Shown here piece after piece: positions 43,085 to 52,593 of a stretch of DNA of 64,000 nt (within the stretch, counting starts at the first letter, position 1; each line of letters starts with the position of its first letter). The stretch is from NCBI GenBank assembly GCA_036245525.1, contig BTPG01000001.1, positions 181,953,250-182,017,249 of the forward strand, read 5' to 3'. A model generated the notes under the pieces. It was not told where the DNA came from. It saw only the letters and a list, made by a program, of their open reading frames with translations, and searched no databases. The DNA is from Semisulcospira habei (taxonomy: Eukaryota > Mollusca > Gastropoda > Semisulcospiridae). The position numbers were made by a program, and so were the translations under genes.

Positions 43085-43540
43085 AAGACGTAGTCTTGGA
43101 GGCCAGGTGATCTCTAGAGAGAAGTCCTGAGGGGAAAACAGTACGCGTCACCGGGGGTTATAGACCACCCTTCCTGTGCATGAAGCTATCTAAATGATGA
43201 TTATTAATGTCAGGCTAGGTGATCTCTACAGAGAAGTCCTGAGGGGAAAACAGTACGCGTCACCGGGGGTTATAGACCACCCTTCCTGTGCATGAAGCCA
43301 TCTAAATGATGATTATTAATGTCAGACTAGGTGATCTCTACAGAGAAGTCCTGAAGGAAAACAGTGTCACCGGGATAATAGACCACCATTCCGGTGCATG
43401 GCTGAAGCCACCTAAATGACGATTATTAATGTCAGACTAGGTGATCTCTACAGAGAAGTCCTGAAGGAAAACAGTGTCACCGGGATTATAGTCCACCATT
43501 CCGGTGCATGGCTGACACCACCTAAATGATGACAATAAAT
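43085..43540. repeat. Tandem repeats of about 119 bp, 4 copies
   Basis: The units contain AGGTGATCTCTACAGAGAAG, TCCTGAGGGGAAAACAGTAC and GATGATTATTAATGTCAG. Confidence 0.9.
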
Positions 43541-43577
43541 GTCAGATGATCTTTCACAAGGGCAGATGCTCAGAACA

Positions 43578-43783
43578 GGTTCTGCTAAATAACTTTCTCA
43601 ACACATATTTCCAATAAAAAAAATAACTTTTTCAACACATATTTCCAATAAAAAATAACTTTCTCAACACATATTTCCAATAAAAAAAATAACTTTTTCA
43701 ACACATATTTCCAATAAAAAATAACTTTCTCAACACATATTTCCAATAATAAATAACTTTCTCAACACATATTTCCACGAATA
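43578..43783. repeat. 32-bp minisatellite, about 6 copies
   Basis: The unit is ATAACTTTCTCAACACATAT then TTCCAATAAAAA. Confidence 0.9.
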
Positions 43784-43970
43784 ATAAATGCCAGGGGACC
43801 AAAACTTGCTTTTTTAAGTCTCTTCTATTTATAGAATTCAAAACAATGCCCATGATGACAAAGGCGGGCAGGTCTGAAAATCTGACAACCAAAGCAACCA
43901 GATAAAAATTGAATCATGTCTAGTTACACTAACTTCGCTGCAGAACATACTCTTGCCGGGAAACGCCGTA

Positions 43971-43972
43971 TG

Positions 43973-44006
<34 letters not shown>

Positions 44007-44143
44007 CGTGTGTGTATGTGTGTGTATGTATGTGTGTGTATGTCTAAATGTGTGTGTGTGTGTATGTGTGTGTGTGTATATGTGTGTGTGTATGTATGTA
44101 TGTGTGTGTGTGTGTGTGTGTATGTGTGTATGTGTGTGTATGT

Positions 44144-44198
<55 letters not shown>
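43971..44198. repeat. (TG)n / TATG microsatellite
   Basis: About 230 bp of TG repeat with scattered TATG interruptions. Long ORFs on both strands are artefacts. Confidence 0.95.
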
Positions 44199-44199
<1 letters not shown>

Positions 44200-44250
44200 A
44201 ATGTATGTAAACACGACAATCTCCGATGTTTGTGTACATACAAGCTTGAA

Positions 44251-44766
44251 ACGTAGGGAAGTGCTGTGTTCAAGGGGTGCCTAGGAAAGCCTGCCAGCAT
44301 ATTAACATTGGGAGTCTGTAGGGAAGTGCTGTGTTCAAGGGGTGCCTAGGAAAGCCCGCCAGCATATTAACATTGGGAGTCTGTAGGGAAGTGCTGTGTT
44401 CAAGGGGTGCCTAGGAAAGCCCGCCAGCATATTAACATTGGGAGTCTGTAGGGAAGTGCTGTGTTCAAGGGGTGCCTAGGAAAGCCCGCCAGCATATTAA
44501 CATTGGGAGTCTGTAGGGAAGTGCTGTGTTCAAGGGGTGCCTAGGAAAGCCTGCCAGCATATTAACATTGGGAGTCTGTAGGGAAGTGCTGTGTTCAAGG
44601 GGTGCCTAGGAAAGCCCGCCAGCATATTAACATTGGGAGTCTGTAGGGAAGTGCTGTGTTCAAGGGGTGCCTAGGAAAGCCTGCCAGCATATTAACATTG
44701 GGAGTCTGTAGGGAAGTGCTGTGTTCAAGGGGTGCCTAGGAAAGCCCGCCAGCATATTAACATTGG
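44251..44766. repeat. 65-bp minisatellite, about 8 copies (left part)
   Basis: The unit is GGGAGTCTGTAGGGAAGTGC, TGTGTTCAAGGGGTGCCTAG, GAAAGCCCGCCAGCATATTA, ACATT. Confidence 0.95.
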
Positions 44767-45146
44767 TTGATTGATTGTACATTGCTTAACGTCCCGACAG
44801 CAACAAGGCTTTCTCAGGACGTGCCTGCACTGCTTGTGAAAAAAAATAAACAGAACATTGAATGTATGTCGCCAGCCGGTCAAATACATTAAATAAACCT
44901 AACATATGGGGCCTAAATAAAGCTAAGACCATTTAGCAACACACATCCAATATCAAGAGCTACAGGCAGTGCAGACAGTAGGGAGAGTTTTAAAAAGGCA
45001 AATACAGGTGAATGGACAAAGGGTAGACAGAAACACATGCCCCAGAATAGAGAGAAAAACCCACCCTGTGGGGCTGACCAGGGTGACCCTGGGAACTAAA
45101 AAATACCTAACCCCACCCAAGTCCCCCAGGGCAGACCCGGGTGGGG
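44767..45146 (-). mobile_element. 5'-truncated SINE inside the 65-bp array
   Basis: Same SINE body as at 10,280 and 17,557, without the tRNA head. It is flanked by a perfect 13-bp duplication ATATTAACATTGG (44,754-44,766 and 45,147-45,159) taken from the minisatellite unit. Confidence 0.92.
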
Positions 45147-45813
45147 ATATTAACATTGGGAGTCTGTAGGGAAGTGCTGTGTTCAAGGGGTGCCTAGGAA
45201 AGCCCGCCAGCATATTAACATTGGGAGTCTATAGGGAAGTGCTGTGTTCAAGGGGTGCCTAGGAAAGCCCGCCAGCATATTAACATTGGGAGTCTGTAGG
45301 GAAGTGCTGTGTTCAAGGGGTGCATAGGAAAGCCTGCCAGCATATTAACATTGGGGAGTCTGTAGGGAAGTGCTTTGTTCAAGGGGTGCCTAGGAAAGCC
45401 CGCCAGCATATTAACATTGGGAGTCTGTAGGGAAGTGCTGTGTTCAAGGGGTGCCTAGGAAAGCCCGCCAGCATATTAACATTGGGAGTCTGTAGGGAAG
45501 TGCTGTGTTCAAGGGGTGCCTAGGAAAGCCTGCCAGCATATTAACATTGGGAGTCTGTAGGGAAGTGCTGTGTTCAAGGGGTGCCTAGGAAAGCCCGCCA
45601 GCATATTAACATTGGGAGTCTGTAGGGAAGTGCTGTGTTCAAGGGGTGCCTAGGAAAGCCCGCCAGCATATTAACATTGGGAGTCTGTAGGGAAGTGCTG
45701 TGTTCAAGGGGTGCCTAGGAAAGCCTGCCAGCATATTAACATTGGGAGTCTGTAGGGAAGTGCTGTGTTCAAGGGGTGCCTAGGAAAGCCCGCCAGCATA
45801 TTAACATTGGGAG
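45147..45813. repeat. 65-bp minisatellite, about 10 copies (right part)
   Basis: The array continues after the SINE and stops abruptly in mid-unit after CATTGGGAG, where the Polinton begins. Confidence 0.95.
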
Positions 45814-45828
45814 AGAGATAAAACAATA

Positions 45829-46007
45829 GAGTCCCGTAAGACAATGAATTCAATAGAGCCGCATCAGTCATTAATTTACATCATTTTTTAATATCATATT
45901 TTTGACCCCAATTTTACCCCCGTTAATTCTGAATCAACCCTTTGATTTTTAAAAAGTGATGAGCATGACTGATGCGGCCTTATTGATCTGATTATCTATC
46001 GGGACTC
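45829..46007. repeat. Inverted repeat near the Polinton left terminus
   Basis: Arms of 43 bp (45,829-45,871 and 45,965-46,007) contain exact inverses GAGTCCCG / CGGGACTC and GCCGCATCAGTCAT / ATGACTGATGCGGC around a 93-bp AT-rich loop. It could be a subterminal structure of the element or a small nested foldback insertion. Confidence 0.75.
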
Positions 46008-46149
46008 ATACTTCCTTTCTCTATAACTATTGTCTCTGCCAATACCTAATCATTTACCTGATCAAGTGATGCCAAGTGAAACTTAATACTTATTAACAAG
46101 TTGCAACTAACTTTTAGGAACCTGCAGAGGTAACCTTTAAGTGTGTTGT

Positions 46150-46235
46150 CATAAGAACTTATTAATTACTTACCCTAAGTTTTTACAAGTACTTACCCTA
46201 AGTTCTTACAAGTACTTACCCTAAGTTCTTACAAC
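46150..46235. repeat. Short direct repeats of 23 bp, about 3 copies
   Basis: ACTTACCCTAAGTTCTTACA is repeated three times in the left non-coding end of the Polinton. Confidence 0.75.
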
Positions 46236-46307
46236 AACTTGACTCAAGTCCCAAGACACTGAGACAGTTTTATCAAGATACAAGGACAATAAAAAAACTT
46301 TTTTTTC

Positions 46308-46400
46308 TCAGTAATACTCTGGTGGTGGTGCTGATGGGACTAAATAATCAGGCACAAGTGGTGTAAGTGGCATGGCATTTTTCTGTGAAGTGTATGACAT
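46308..46400 (-). CDS. Possible mini-ORF ending in a PPEY motif
   Basis: A 30-codon frame begins MSYTSQKNAMPLTP and ends SAPPPEYY then TGA. It lies 26 bp downstream of the 46,427-47,122 gene on the same strand. The open frame actually extends upstream into that gene in another register, so it could alternatively be reached by frameshifting. PPxY motifs recruit NEDD4-type ubiquitin ligases and serve as late domains in enveloped viruses and as adaptor motifs in adenovirus-like particles. Coding status is uncertain because of its length. Confidence 0.35.
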   Translation of the reverse strand: MSYTSQKNAMPLTPLVPDYLVPSAPPPEYY

Positions 46401-46426
46401 TAATAAACGATTACCAAATCTGATTT

Positions 46427-47122
46427 TTATTTGTTTAAAAGATTGTGTAGTTTTTCTGTGGTTTCCTGAACACCGATCCTTTTTCCCTCTGCTAAAAAAC
46501 TGGCCTTCAGTTCTTCAACATTCACGGAAGACTGACTATGCATTTTATTCTGTATTTCAGATTTTTGTTTTTTGTAATTATTCAAATCATCCTGGACACG
46601 CTTAAATTCTTCGTCATCAATACAATTATCATTTAATGCCTTACTGATAATAAGTTTCATACTGCTCAACTTTGCACCAGCGAGCGTACTCAATGATTCA
46701 TGTTTCTGTAATTTTGTGTGAAACCTCTTGTTTAAGGCCTCCAAACCAAAGCAAGCCAGGCATGTAGCAACGCTAACACCCTCAACTGCTATTCCAGCCA
46801 AACTCCCAATTCCTGTGGCGAACAGAACAATACCCCCTACAGAACATGAAGCTGAAACTGCACCAATAGCCATAGAAGTGTTTTGAACAGAATTAAATAC
46901 TGACTTATACCGTCTTTTGCACCGTGAGTATTTCGCCTCCTCACTCTCCAAATATTTCAAAGCTTCTGTAATATTATTTAATCTGAATGCGTCTGCCTGT
47001 AATGTTTTATCTGAAGCAATTGACACAGCTGTCACCTGTGGATCAGGCGCAAGTGTTGTTTTAGTCATCACATTTGTTTCAGTCGGCTCAAGCGTCGGTA
47101 GTTGCGGATAGAAGTTTACCAT
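46427..47122 (-). CDS. Polinton membrane-type protein, 231 aa
   Basis: This intact ORF starts in a TAAAAAAAATGGTAAAC context. Residues about 75-125 form a hydrophobic hairpin rich in Gly/Ala (AIGAVSASCSVGGIVLFATG, then IGSLAGIAVEGVSVATCLAC). A charged helical C-terminal half (ISKALNDNCIDDEEFKRVQD) follows. Proteins of this layout recur in animal Polintons as uncharacterised ORFs. A virion-membrane or membrane-active role is an inference. It is the leftmost of three co-directional genes with 24-35-bp gaps, suggesting compact, individually started transcription units. Confidence 0.8.
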   Translation of the reverse strand: MVNFYPQLPTLEPTETNVMTKTTLAPDPQVTAVSIASDKTLQADAFRLNNITEALKYLESEEAKYSRCKRRYKSVFNSVQNTSMAIGAVSASCSVGGIVLFATGIGSLAGIAVEGVSVATCLACFGLEALNKRFHTKLQKHESLSTLAGAKLSSMKLIISKALNDNCIDDEEFKRVQDDLNNYKKQKSEIQNKMHSQSSVNVEELKASFLAEGKRIGVQETTEKLHNLLNK

Positions 47123-47153
47123 TTTTTTTATTCACAAATATTTTTTTTTTTAT

Positions 47154-48029
47154 TTAATCAGCAATTACATTTTGCAACTCTTCAAAAGTATACAATTTGC
47201 TGGCATAATAAAATGCAACAAGATCAATGTGTTCAAGGTTTATGTAAGTTAGACGAACAAAAGTTGTTTTGTCGACCACCACCTTGACAGCTGGAACACT
47301 GCTCGAAACATTAATAACATCATTATTTTTTGTAATAGCAATAAAGACCTTTGATGATTCTGTTACTGTTTCGTCCCATGTAAGTTTAATTCCCCGTGCA
47401 ATTTGAGCCTCTTTAGCAGTAGTTACTGATTTCATGATAATTTCAAATACTATTGTTACTTCTCTAGCCACGACTAAGCTTGCTGGCATAAACACAACAG
47501 AAGTATCTGATCTACCCTTTCTAGTTGTAAGAAGATACCGCCGTCTCTCATAATTTTCAACTTTCAGTTTTTCTCTGCTATTGTTGTCTGGGGCAAAGCT
47601 TGGAACAAGGCTTACAATAAGCGGCCCAGAATTAACAACTTTCCTAAACACTAAGGCGCCTTCATCATCAGTGTATACATAAGGACTAATAAATTCAATC
47701 TTTATGTCCCAGTCAATTGTGGGTGGTGGAACAGGTACAGGTGAAACCACCCACTTATTTCCCACATGTATTAAGTTGTAGGGCGCATTATTTACAGGTG
47801 GAGTAGGTACAGTAACATCACGCAGCTGACCAAGTTTAGGAATCTGTTTTTCACCGTCTTTCATGTCAACAATTACTTTCCTCTTGTACATGCCATTTGA
47901 ATCAAGTTCAAAACCATATATTTCTCCAACATCCCCTTCCTTCTCAAAATCCTGGACGTCTGCCAAATCTTTCAATTCTGTTACTGGACATGCAACTGGT
48001 ATGATTCTCGACTTTGGACCACCACTCAT
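47154..48029 (-). CDS. Polinton protein of unknown function, 291 aa
   Basis: This intact ORF has its start at the Met of MSGGPKSRIIP in a TATAAAAAATGAGT context. A short proline-rich linker (SPVPVPPPTIDW) separates an N-terminal part of about 100 residues from a beta-strand-rich C-terminal part (FISPYVYTDDEGALVFR, VVFMPASLVVAREVTIVFEI). No transmembrane segment or enzyme motif is visible. Position between the membrane-type protein and the probable minor capsid gene suggests a structural role, but this is inference from neighbourhood only. Confidence 0.75.
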   Translation of the reverse strand: MSGGPKSRIIPVACPVTELKDLADVQDFEKEGDVGEIYGFELDSNGMYKRKVIVDMKDGEKQIPKLGQLRDVTVPTPPVNNAPYNLIHVGNKWVVSPVPVPPPTIDWDIKIEFISPYVYTDDEGALVFRKVVNSGPLIVSLVPSFAPDNNSREKLKVENYERRRYLLTTRKGRSDTSVVFMPASLVVAREVTIVFEIIMKSVTTAKEAQIARGIKLTWDETVTESSKVFIAITKNNDVINVSSSVPAVKVVVDKTTFVRLTYINLEHIDLVAFYYASKLYTFEELQNVIAD

Positions 48030-48050
48030 TTTTTATAAACAAAAATAAAA

Positions 48051-48761
48051 TTATTTAATTTCCAACACAACACTAAAATCATGCATAAGAACTGGTTTGT
48101 CATCCTGATTAGTTACAGATATACTCAGAGACTCAAAGAAACTAGAACCTAATTTCTTAAACTGCAAATTAGGAAATCTAACAACTACACTTTCACAATA
48201 CGGAGCAGTTCCAGTAGGTAAGCATCTCAACAAAGTTGAAGGCTTTCCATTGTGAACATTCTCAGATGTGTTTAGTTCTTTCAAATAAACATGTAGTACT
48301 CTGTGTACTGACAAACTGACAGGGCGTTTTCCAGTTATTTTAAGTTTTTTGGTCTTCATTGTTATAATACCAGACATAGCTTCATCTAAATCATCTGATC
48401 TATACCAATCTTCGTCAATATAAAATCCAAGTAAATATGCAAATCTATCTGAAATTTTTAACCAATCTTGTTTCAGAAATTCTAATGTAACAAGTAGGTT
48501 AGCTGGATTTAAAGTTGCTTTAATTTTAAATTTACTTTGAAACCATTCAGCTATAGTACAAAAGTCATAATACCCAGGTGGTATAGCTTCAGTCTTACCA
48601 TCAAAAATTACTTTATTATATATATCATCTGTTACATTAAACCATTTTACTGTGTAGAACAATTCATGGATAGCTACAGACTTGCTACCATCACGATTAT
48701 CAATCCCATTAGTTAACCACACTGGTTTGCTTGTGTCAAGATTTGTTAAGGTAATAAACAT
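48051..48761 (-). CDS. Probable Polinton minor capsid (penton-like) protein, 236 aa
   Basis: The intact ORF starts at MFITLTNLDTSKPVW. The length and beta-rich pattern fit the single-jelly-roll minor capsid protein of Polintons. The IPPGYYDFCTIAEWF segment followed by a strand and FAYLLGF is the pattern I associate with that protein. It would occupy capsid vertices next to the major capsid protein. Assignment rests on size, pattern and position, not on a diagnostic motif. It is transcribed divergently from the 48,785 gene with only 23 bp between start codons. Confidence 0.6.
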   Translation of the reverse strand: MFITLTNLDTSKPVWLTNGIDNRDGSKSVAIHELFYTVKWFNVTDDIYNKVIFDGKTEAIPPGYYDFCTIAEWFQSKFKIKATLNPANLLVTLEFLKQDWLKISDRFAYLLGFYIDEDWYRSDDLDEAMSGIITMKTKKLKITGKRPVSLSVHRVLHVYLKELNTSENVHNGKPSTLLRCLPTGTAPYCESVVVRFPNLQFKKLGSSFFESLSISVTNQDDKPVLMHDFSVVLEIK

Positions 48762-48784
48762 TTTTATTATCTCATATAAAAAGG

Positions 48785-50023
48785 ATGGAATTTAAATCAC
48801 CAACCATTACCACAACAAACGCATTTCAATTTAATATGGATGCCAAATATAATGTTGCACCTACTTATGAACAGAAAATAATTCAACTAAATCAGCTTGA
48901 CATAGCTGTGTCTGAACAAGATCTATTTCAAGTCAAAGTACCGAATCCGTTTGATCATTACCTAAACCCTCCAATAACAGATGACTCTACTGCAAGAAAG
49001 TGGTCTTCAAGTCCACTACAGATGTTTCAAAACCAACTCAACTTTGCAATACTATGCTCAACTACAGGCTGTGGTGTTTCATTTACAGACCACTTGAATC
49101 ACTCAAACAAACTGATTAGGTCTGTCTACCGTTTTCATGTTTATTACCAGCTTAGACGTATACTGTCAGAACTTCATACACCACTGCCCACTGAATCCAG
49201 TTTCAACAGGTATAACAACCCCATGGATATGAAAGCATTTGAACGTTTATGTAATGAATTTAACATAAGCACTAAGTATGACTTCACACAAAAACTTGAT
49301 GATCACCACGGCATGGGCACATTGTATTATGCTATGAGTCACAGACAATACCCTCAAGATTATTACCCTGGTTACACTTCATTCTCATCAAAATCACAAG
49401 TTTGGATAGGATCAATAGAGCAGAAGCAGTCTAACGCCTGGACCACATTTGTCTTAGATAAATCTGACGGGTTTACTCAAGCAGGAGTCGAGCGCGTCAA
49501 TGATTCTATCAGAACATATGTCTGGTGTTTACTAGGTGCACAATCACTAACAAAATCAAACATTTTGAATGGAAGTGGAAAGTTTGAAGCACAAAAACAG
49601 TTTCTCGCAAATCTTGAAGATTCAATTAACTCAACAGTCGATCTCCCATCAAGCATACAGCGTTACCAAGACGTACTCAGATATGCCAGATCAAAAGTTG
49701 ACTTTGTAATTGGCATCGGGTTATACATGTTACCATCTGACCTTCAACTCCAAATGGGTACAATAACAAATTATAATAATGAAATAGTTGTTGCAGGTCG
49801 TGACCAAAAATTAGGTCTCAATCAATCTGTAAACTTAGGAGCAACAACCACACATGTACAGTCATTAAAATCATTACAGACGGTAACACCCCCGGCCCTG
49901 GCCCCAACACCGGCACTCATACAACCAGTACAGTCAACCCCTGACACACATGAGTCAGAAAGAACTGCATTGGTATTAGGTCTAACAGGATTAGGGGTTT
50001 TACTTCTTTATCTGTTTCATTAA
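48785..50023 (+). CDS. Conserved Polinton protein with C-terminal membrane anchor, 412 aa
   Basis: The intact ORF starts at MEFKSPTITTTNAFQFNMDA. The central region includes SPLQMFQNQLNFAILCSTTG, RFHVYYQLRRILSEL and FERLCNEFNIS, a helical globular domain found in Polinton sets. A proline-rich linker (TVTPPALAPTPALIQPV) leads to a terminal hydrophobic segment (ALVLGLTGLGVLLLYLF). Function is unknown; the anchor suggests a virion or membrane-associated structural protein. Its last 24 bp overlap the convergent 50,000-51,250 gene. Confidence 0.82.
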   Translation: MEFKSPTITTTNAFQFNMDAKYNVAPTYEQKIIQLNQLDIAVSEQDLFQVKVPNPFDHYLNPPITDDSTARKWSSSPLQMFQNQLNFAILCSTTGCGVSFTDHLNHSNKLIRSVYRFHVYYQLRRILSELHTPLPTESSFNRYNNPMDMKAFERLCNEFNISTKYDFTQKLDDHHGMGTLYYAMSHRQYPQDYYPGYTSFSSKSQVWIGSIEQKQSNAWTTFVLDKSDGFTQAGVERVNDSIRTYVWCLLGAQSLTKSNILNGSGKFEAQKQFLANLEDSINSTVDLPSSIQRYQDVLRYARSKVDFVIGIGLYMLPSDLQLQMGTITNYNNEIVVAGRDQKLGLNQSVNLGATTTHVQSLKSLQTVTPPALAPTPALIQPVQSTPDTHESERTALVLGLTGLGVLLLYLFH

Positions 50024-51250
50024 ATAACCCACCATCAACCCTCCTACTGTAACCAGAAAGATCCACACATGTTCTGCCATAAACCCTACTGCCTTTGCCG
50101 CTGTACTAATCAGCCAACTGACAACAGTGCCAATTATGCCAGGCAAAGCGACCACTGCTTTCAGAGCCAATTTTTTAAGCAAGTCTGATATGTGAGACAA
50201 CTGTTTCTTTACCCATGACTGTAAATCTTTTGGGTCAGTTGGAGCCGGGGGGCCAGGGGTTGGTGGTGCTGGGGCTGGGGCTGCACCCCCACCACTACCG
50301 GAGACAGCCAACACAGCAGTACTGATAATAAATCCAAGAGCAGTAATTAAACTAGCAATTGTGATACCCTGTTCTCTGAAAAGTGTTTTTAGTCTCTCAG
50401 CCAGAGTAGTGTCTTCATGAAGTATTTTCTGAATAGTTTCTCTAATCCTGTTGACCTGTGATTTCAGTTTTTGTCTTCCAATACTAATCACTTCTAACCG
50501 TCCTGATCTTTCTATCTGCAAATCATTTAATCTGTGCTGTATTCTTTCTTTTATTTCTGTGTCAAGATTCCCATTGTCTGCTGTAGCCAGTTTCTCTTTT
50601 TCACGTTCTATGTGTTTATCAAGCTCACCCAGTTTGGCAACATTGTTAACCATCTCACCTCTTATCGTCTGCAATGATTTATCCAAGCCCATAATCTCCC
50701 GCATTGTCAAAGGTGGATCGTCTATTGTTTTCATAGCGTCATTTATTTGTCCTTCAGTAAATGAGGTTTCTTGTATCACTGTGTTTGCTATTTCTGGTAG
50801 GCTTGTTACTGGTGCCATTTCAATTTGTTGCCCTGTTGGCAACTTTGTTTGCGTGTCGTGAAGAACACTAGCCAGTCTTGGCGTGACAGGAGACCCACCA
50901 ATACCCAGTTGACGCAAGGCACCAACACCACCTTCATTTTTTATTGTACTTAAAGCCCTAAACATACTAGGGTCTTTTTTGTTAGTCAATAGTACTTTTC
51001 CTTTGTCAACAGTATTTAAATATAAATGACCCTTGCCATCAAGTTCAAACTGGTTAGGGTCTACGTTGTCTGGACGATTACCAACATGATCATAAAACGA
51101 GTTCACTTTGGTTTCTAAAAGTTCGTGACGTAAACTGTAAATATTTCTTGTACCAGTCATATCTGCCATATCTGTCATATCTGTTGTATTACCAAAATCA
51201 TTCATGTCATCCATTTCAAAATCTTCATGATTAAATCCTCCCGCTGCCAT
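50000..51250 (-). CDS. Polinton coiled-coil/membrane protein, 416 aa
   Basis: The intact ORF starts at MAAGGFNHEDFEMDD. An acidic N-terminus and a long coiled coil (residues about 180-275: TIRGEMVNNVAKLGELDKHI and following) precede a hydrophobic segment (ASLITALGFIISTAVLAVSG). A Pro/Ala linker follows, then two further hydrophobic segments (VVALPGIIGTVVSWLISTAA, VWIFLVTVGGLMVGYLM). This layout recurs in Polinton genomes. A role in the virion or membrane remodelling is inferred. It is divergent from the capsid gene with 40 bp between the two start codons. Confidence 0.8.
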   Translation of the reverse strand: MAAGGFNHEDFEMDDMNDFGNTTDMTDMADMTGTRNIYSLRHELLETKVNSFYDHVGNRPDNVDPNQFELDGKGHLYLNTVDKGKVLLTNKKDPSMFRALSTIKNEGGVGALRQLGIGGSPVTPRLASVLHDTQTKLPTGQQIEMAPVTSLPEIANTVIQETSFTEGQINDAMKTIDDPPLTMREIMGLDKSLQTIRGEMVNNVAKLGELDKHIEREKEKLATADNGNLDTEIKERIQHRLNDLQIERSGRLEVISIGRQKLKSQVNRIRETIQKILHEDTTLAERLKTLFREQGITIASLITALGFIISTAVLAVSGSGGGAAPAPAPPTPGPPAPTDPKDLQSWVKKQLSHISDLLKKLALKAVVALPGIIGTVVSWLISTAAKAVGFMAEHVWIFLVTVGGLMVGYLMKQIKK

Positions 51251-51290
51251 TGTTTTATTAATTTATTATTTTTTATTGTGCATAATAAAA

Positions 51291-52574
51291 ATGACACAGT
51301 CTTACGGATCAAAGTTAGACCCATACAGAAAACTACGTGAGCCTCTGGGTGTTAAGGGCATAAGACAATCAATCGTCATCACAAACAATCCAAGTACCAT
51401 AGACCAAAACCAAACACTTACAGTCAAGTTTCCAAACCTAGGCCCCAGTGACGTTATCGTTCCTGGCACTGCATGCCTAGCATTTAATATTGAACTATCA
51501 TCAGAGGCAGATGTAAACAGAACACTAGTTGACAATCTTGGCAGAGCAATTGTTAGGACTATTAAAGTAAAACTTGAAGGACAGGAAGTGTTTAGTCTTG
51601 ATGACTCAGATGTGTTCTACTGTTACAAAGACCTTTGGCTCACAAGAGAAGAACGAGAGGATCGTATTTACCAAGGCATACAGTCTGATAATGTTGGTAA
51701 ACTTCGAATCAATGCTGGAGATAAATCAACGTCAGCAGCCAATGACGTTATTATAGCAGAAACATATGGAACCAGATTTTACATTCCACTTGAGTTTGAA
51801 ATCCTAACAGCTCATTTGCCTTATTATCAAGGAGCACTGAATGACCGTCTAAGTTTTGAACTAACTTTCAATGACTACTCCAAAGTCATTAAATCATCTG
51901 CCACAGATGCAACATATAAGATCTCTAACATTTCCTTGGAATATGAAATTGTTACACATACTGAACTAGCCAGACTCATTCAAAATCAGTATCAGTCAAG
52001 ACTTCCAATTTATTATGACCGTGTGATTAGGCATAGTTTAATACCCAAAGACAAAAGCGACCCAATGTGGAACATAAACTTGAACACGCCTGCCAGGTCA
52101 CTGAAAGGTATTCTTATGTTGTTTGTTGAACCGGTGAGTCCATACAAAAGAGATTCAGAAAAATTCTACAATCCTAAGATTACACATTTGTCCTGTACAA
52201 TCGAAGGCCGCCCTAATCAAGTGTACGCTTCAGGAATGTTACCTTATCAACACTACGATGAGATCACAAAGTATTTTGCGGGTGGAAGGATTAGAGATAA
52301 ACCAGCAAACATTGCGTGCAAAGATCTACATCTGTATGATGTTAGGATCGGACAATACCTTACAAACAAGTATGCACTGTGGCTAGACCTTCGTAGTACA
52401 GATGATGATTACCTTCATGGGTCAGGTCGAACTGTCGAGAACGGTAGTGATGGAATAACAATTCAGATACAAAAGAAGGTTGAAACTGCTGCAGCCATAA
52501 ACATATATTTGTATCTAATTTATGACGCACAACTCAATATACAAGAGTGTAGACTAAGTGGACACATATATTAA
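51291..52574 (+). CDS. Polinton major capsid protein (double jelly-roll), 427 aa
   Basis: I place the start at the Met of MTQSYGSKLDPYRK, not five codons upstream, because it sits in the AATAAAAATGAC context shared by other genes here. The protein is beta-rich throughout. The C-terminal block is highly characteristic of Polinton capsid homologues: YALWLDLRSTDDDYLHGSG, then INIYLYLIYDAQLNIQ. Related to the double-jelly-roll capsid proteins of virophages, adenoviruses and NCLDVs, it would form the hexons of an icosahedral particle. The ORF is uninterrupted, and it is followed by the packaging ATPase 19 bp downstream. Confidence 0.9.
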   Translation: MTQSYGSKLDPYRKLREPLGVKGIRQSIVITNNPSTIDQNQTLTVKFPNLGPSDVIVPGTACLAFNIELSSEADVNRTLVDNLGRAIVRTIKVKLEGQEVFSLDDSDVFYCYKDLWLTREEREDRIYQGIQSDNVGKLRINAGDKSTSAANDVIIAETYGTRFYIPLEFEILTAHLPYYQGALNDRLSFELTFNDYSKVIKSSATDATYKISNISLEYEIVTHTELARLIQNQYQSRLPIYYDRVIRHSLIPKDKSDPMWNINLNTPARSLKGILMLFVEPVSPYKRDSEKFYNPKITHLSCTIEGRPNQVYASGMLPYQHYDEITKYFAGGRIRDKPANIACKDLHLYDVRIGQYLTNKYALWLDLRSTDDDYLHGSGRTVENGSDGITIQIQKKVETAAAINIYLYLIYDAQLNIQECRLSGHIY

Positions 52575-52593
52575 AATTATATTGTGTATTAAA

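Noticed and set aside
43929..44300. His/Thr-rich and Val/Cys-rich ORFs
   Set aside because: They are translations of the (TG)n microsatellite on either strand.
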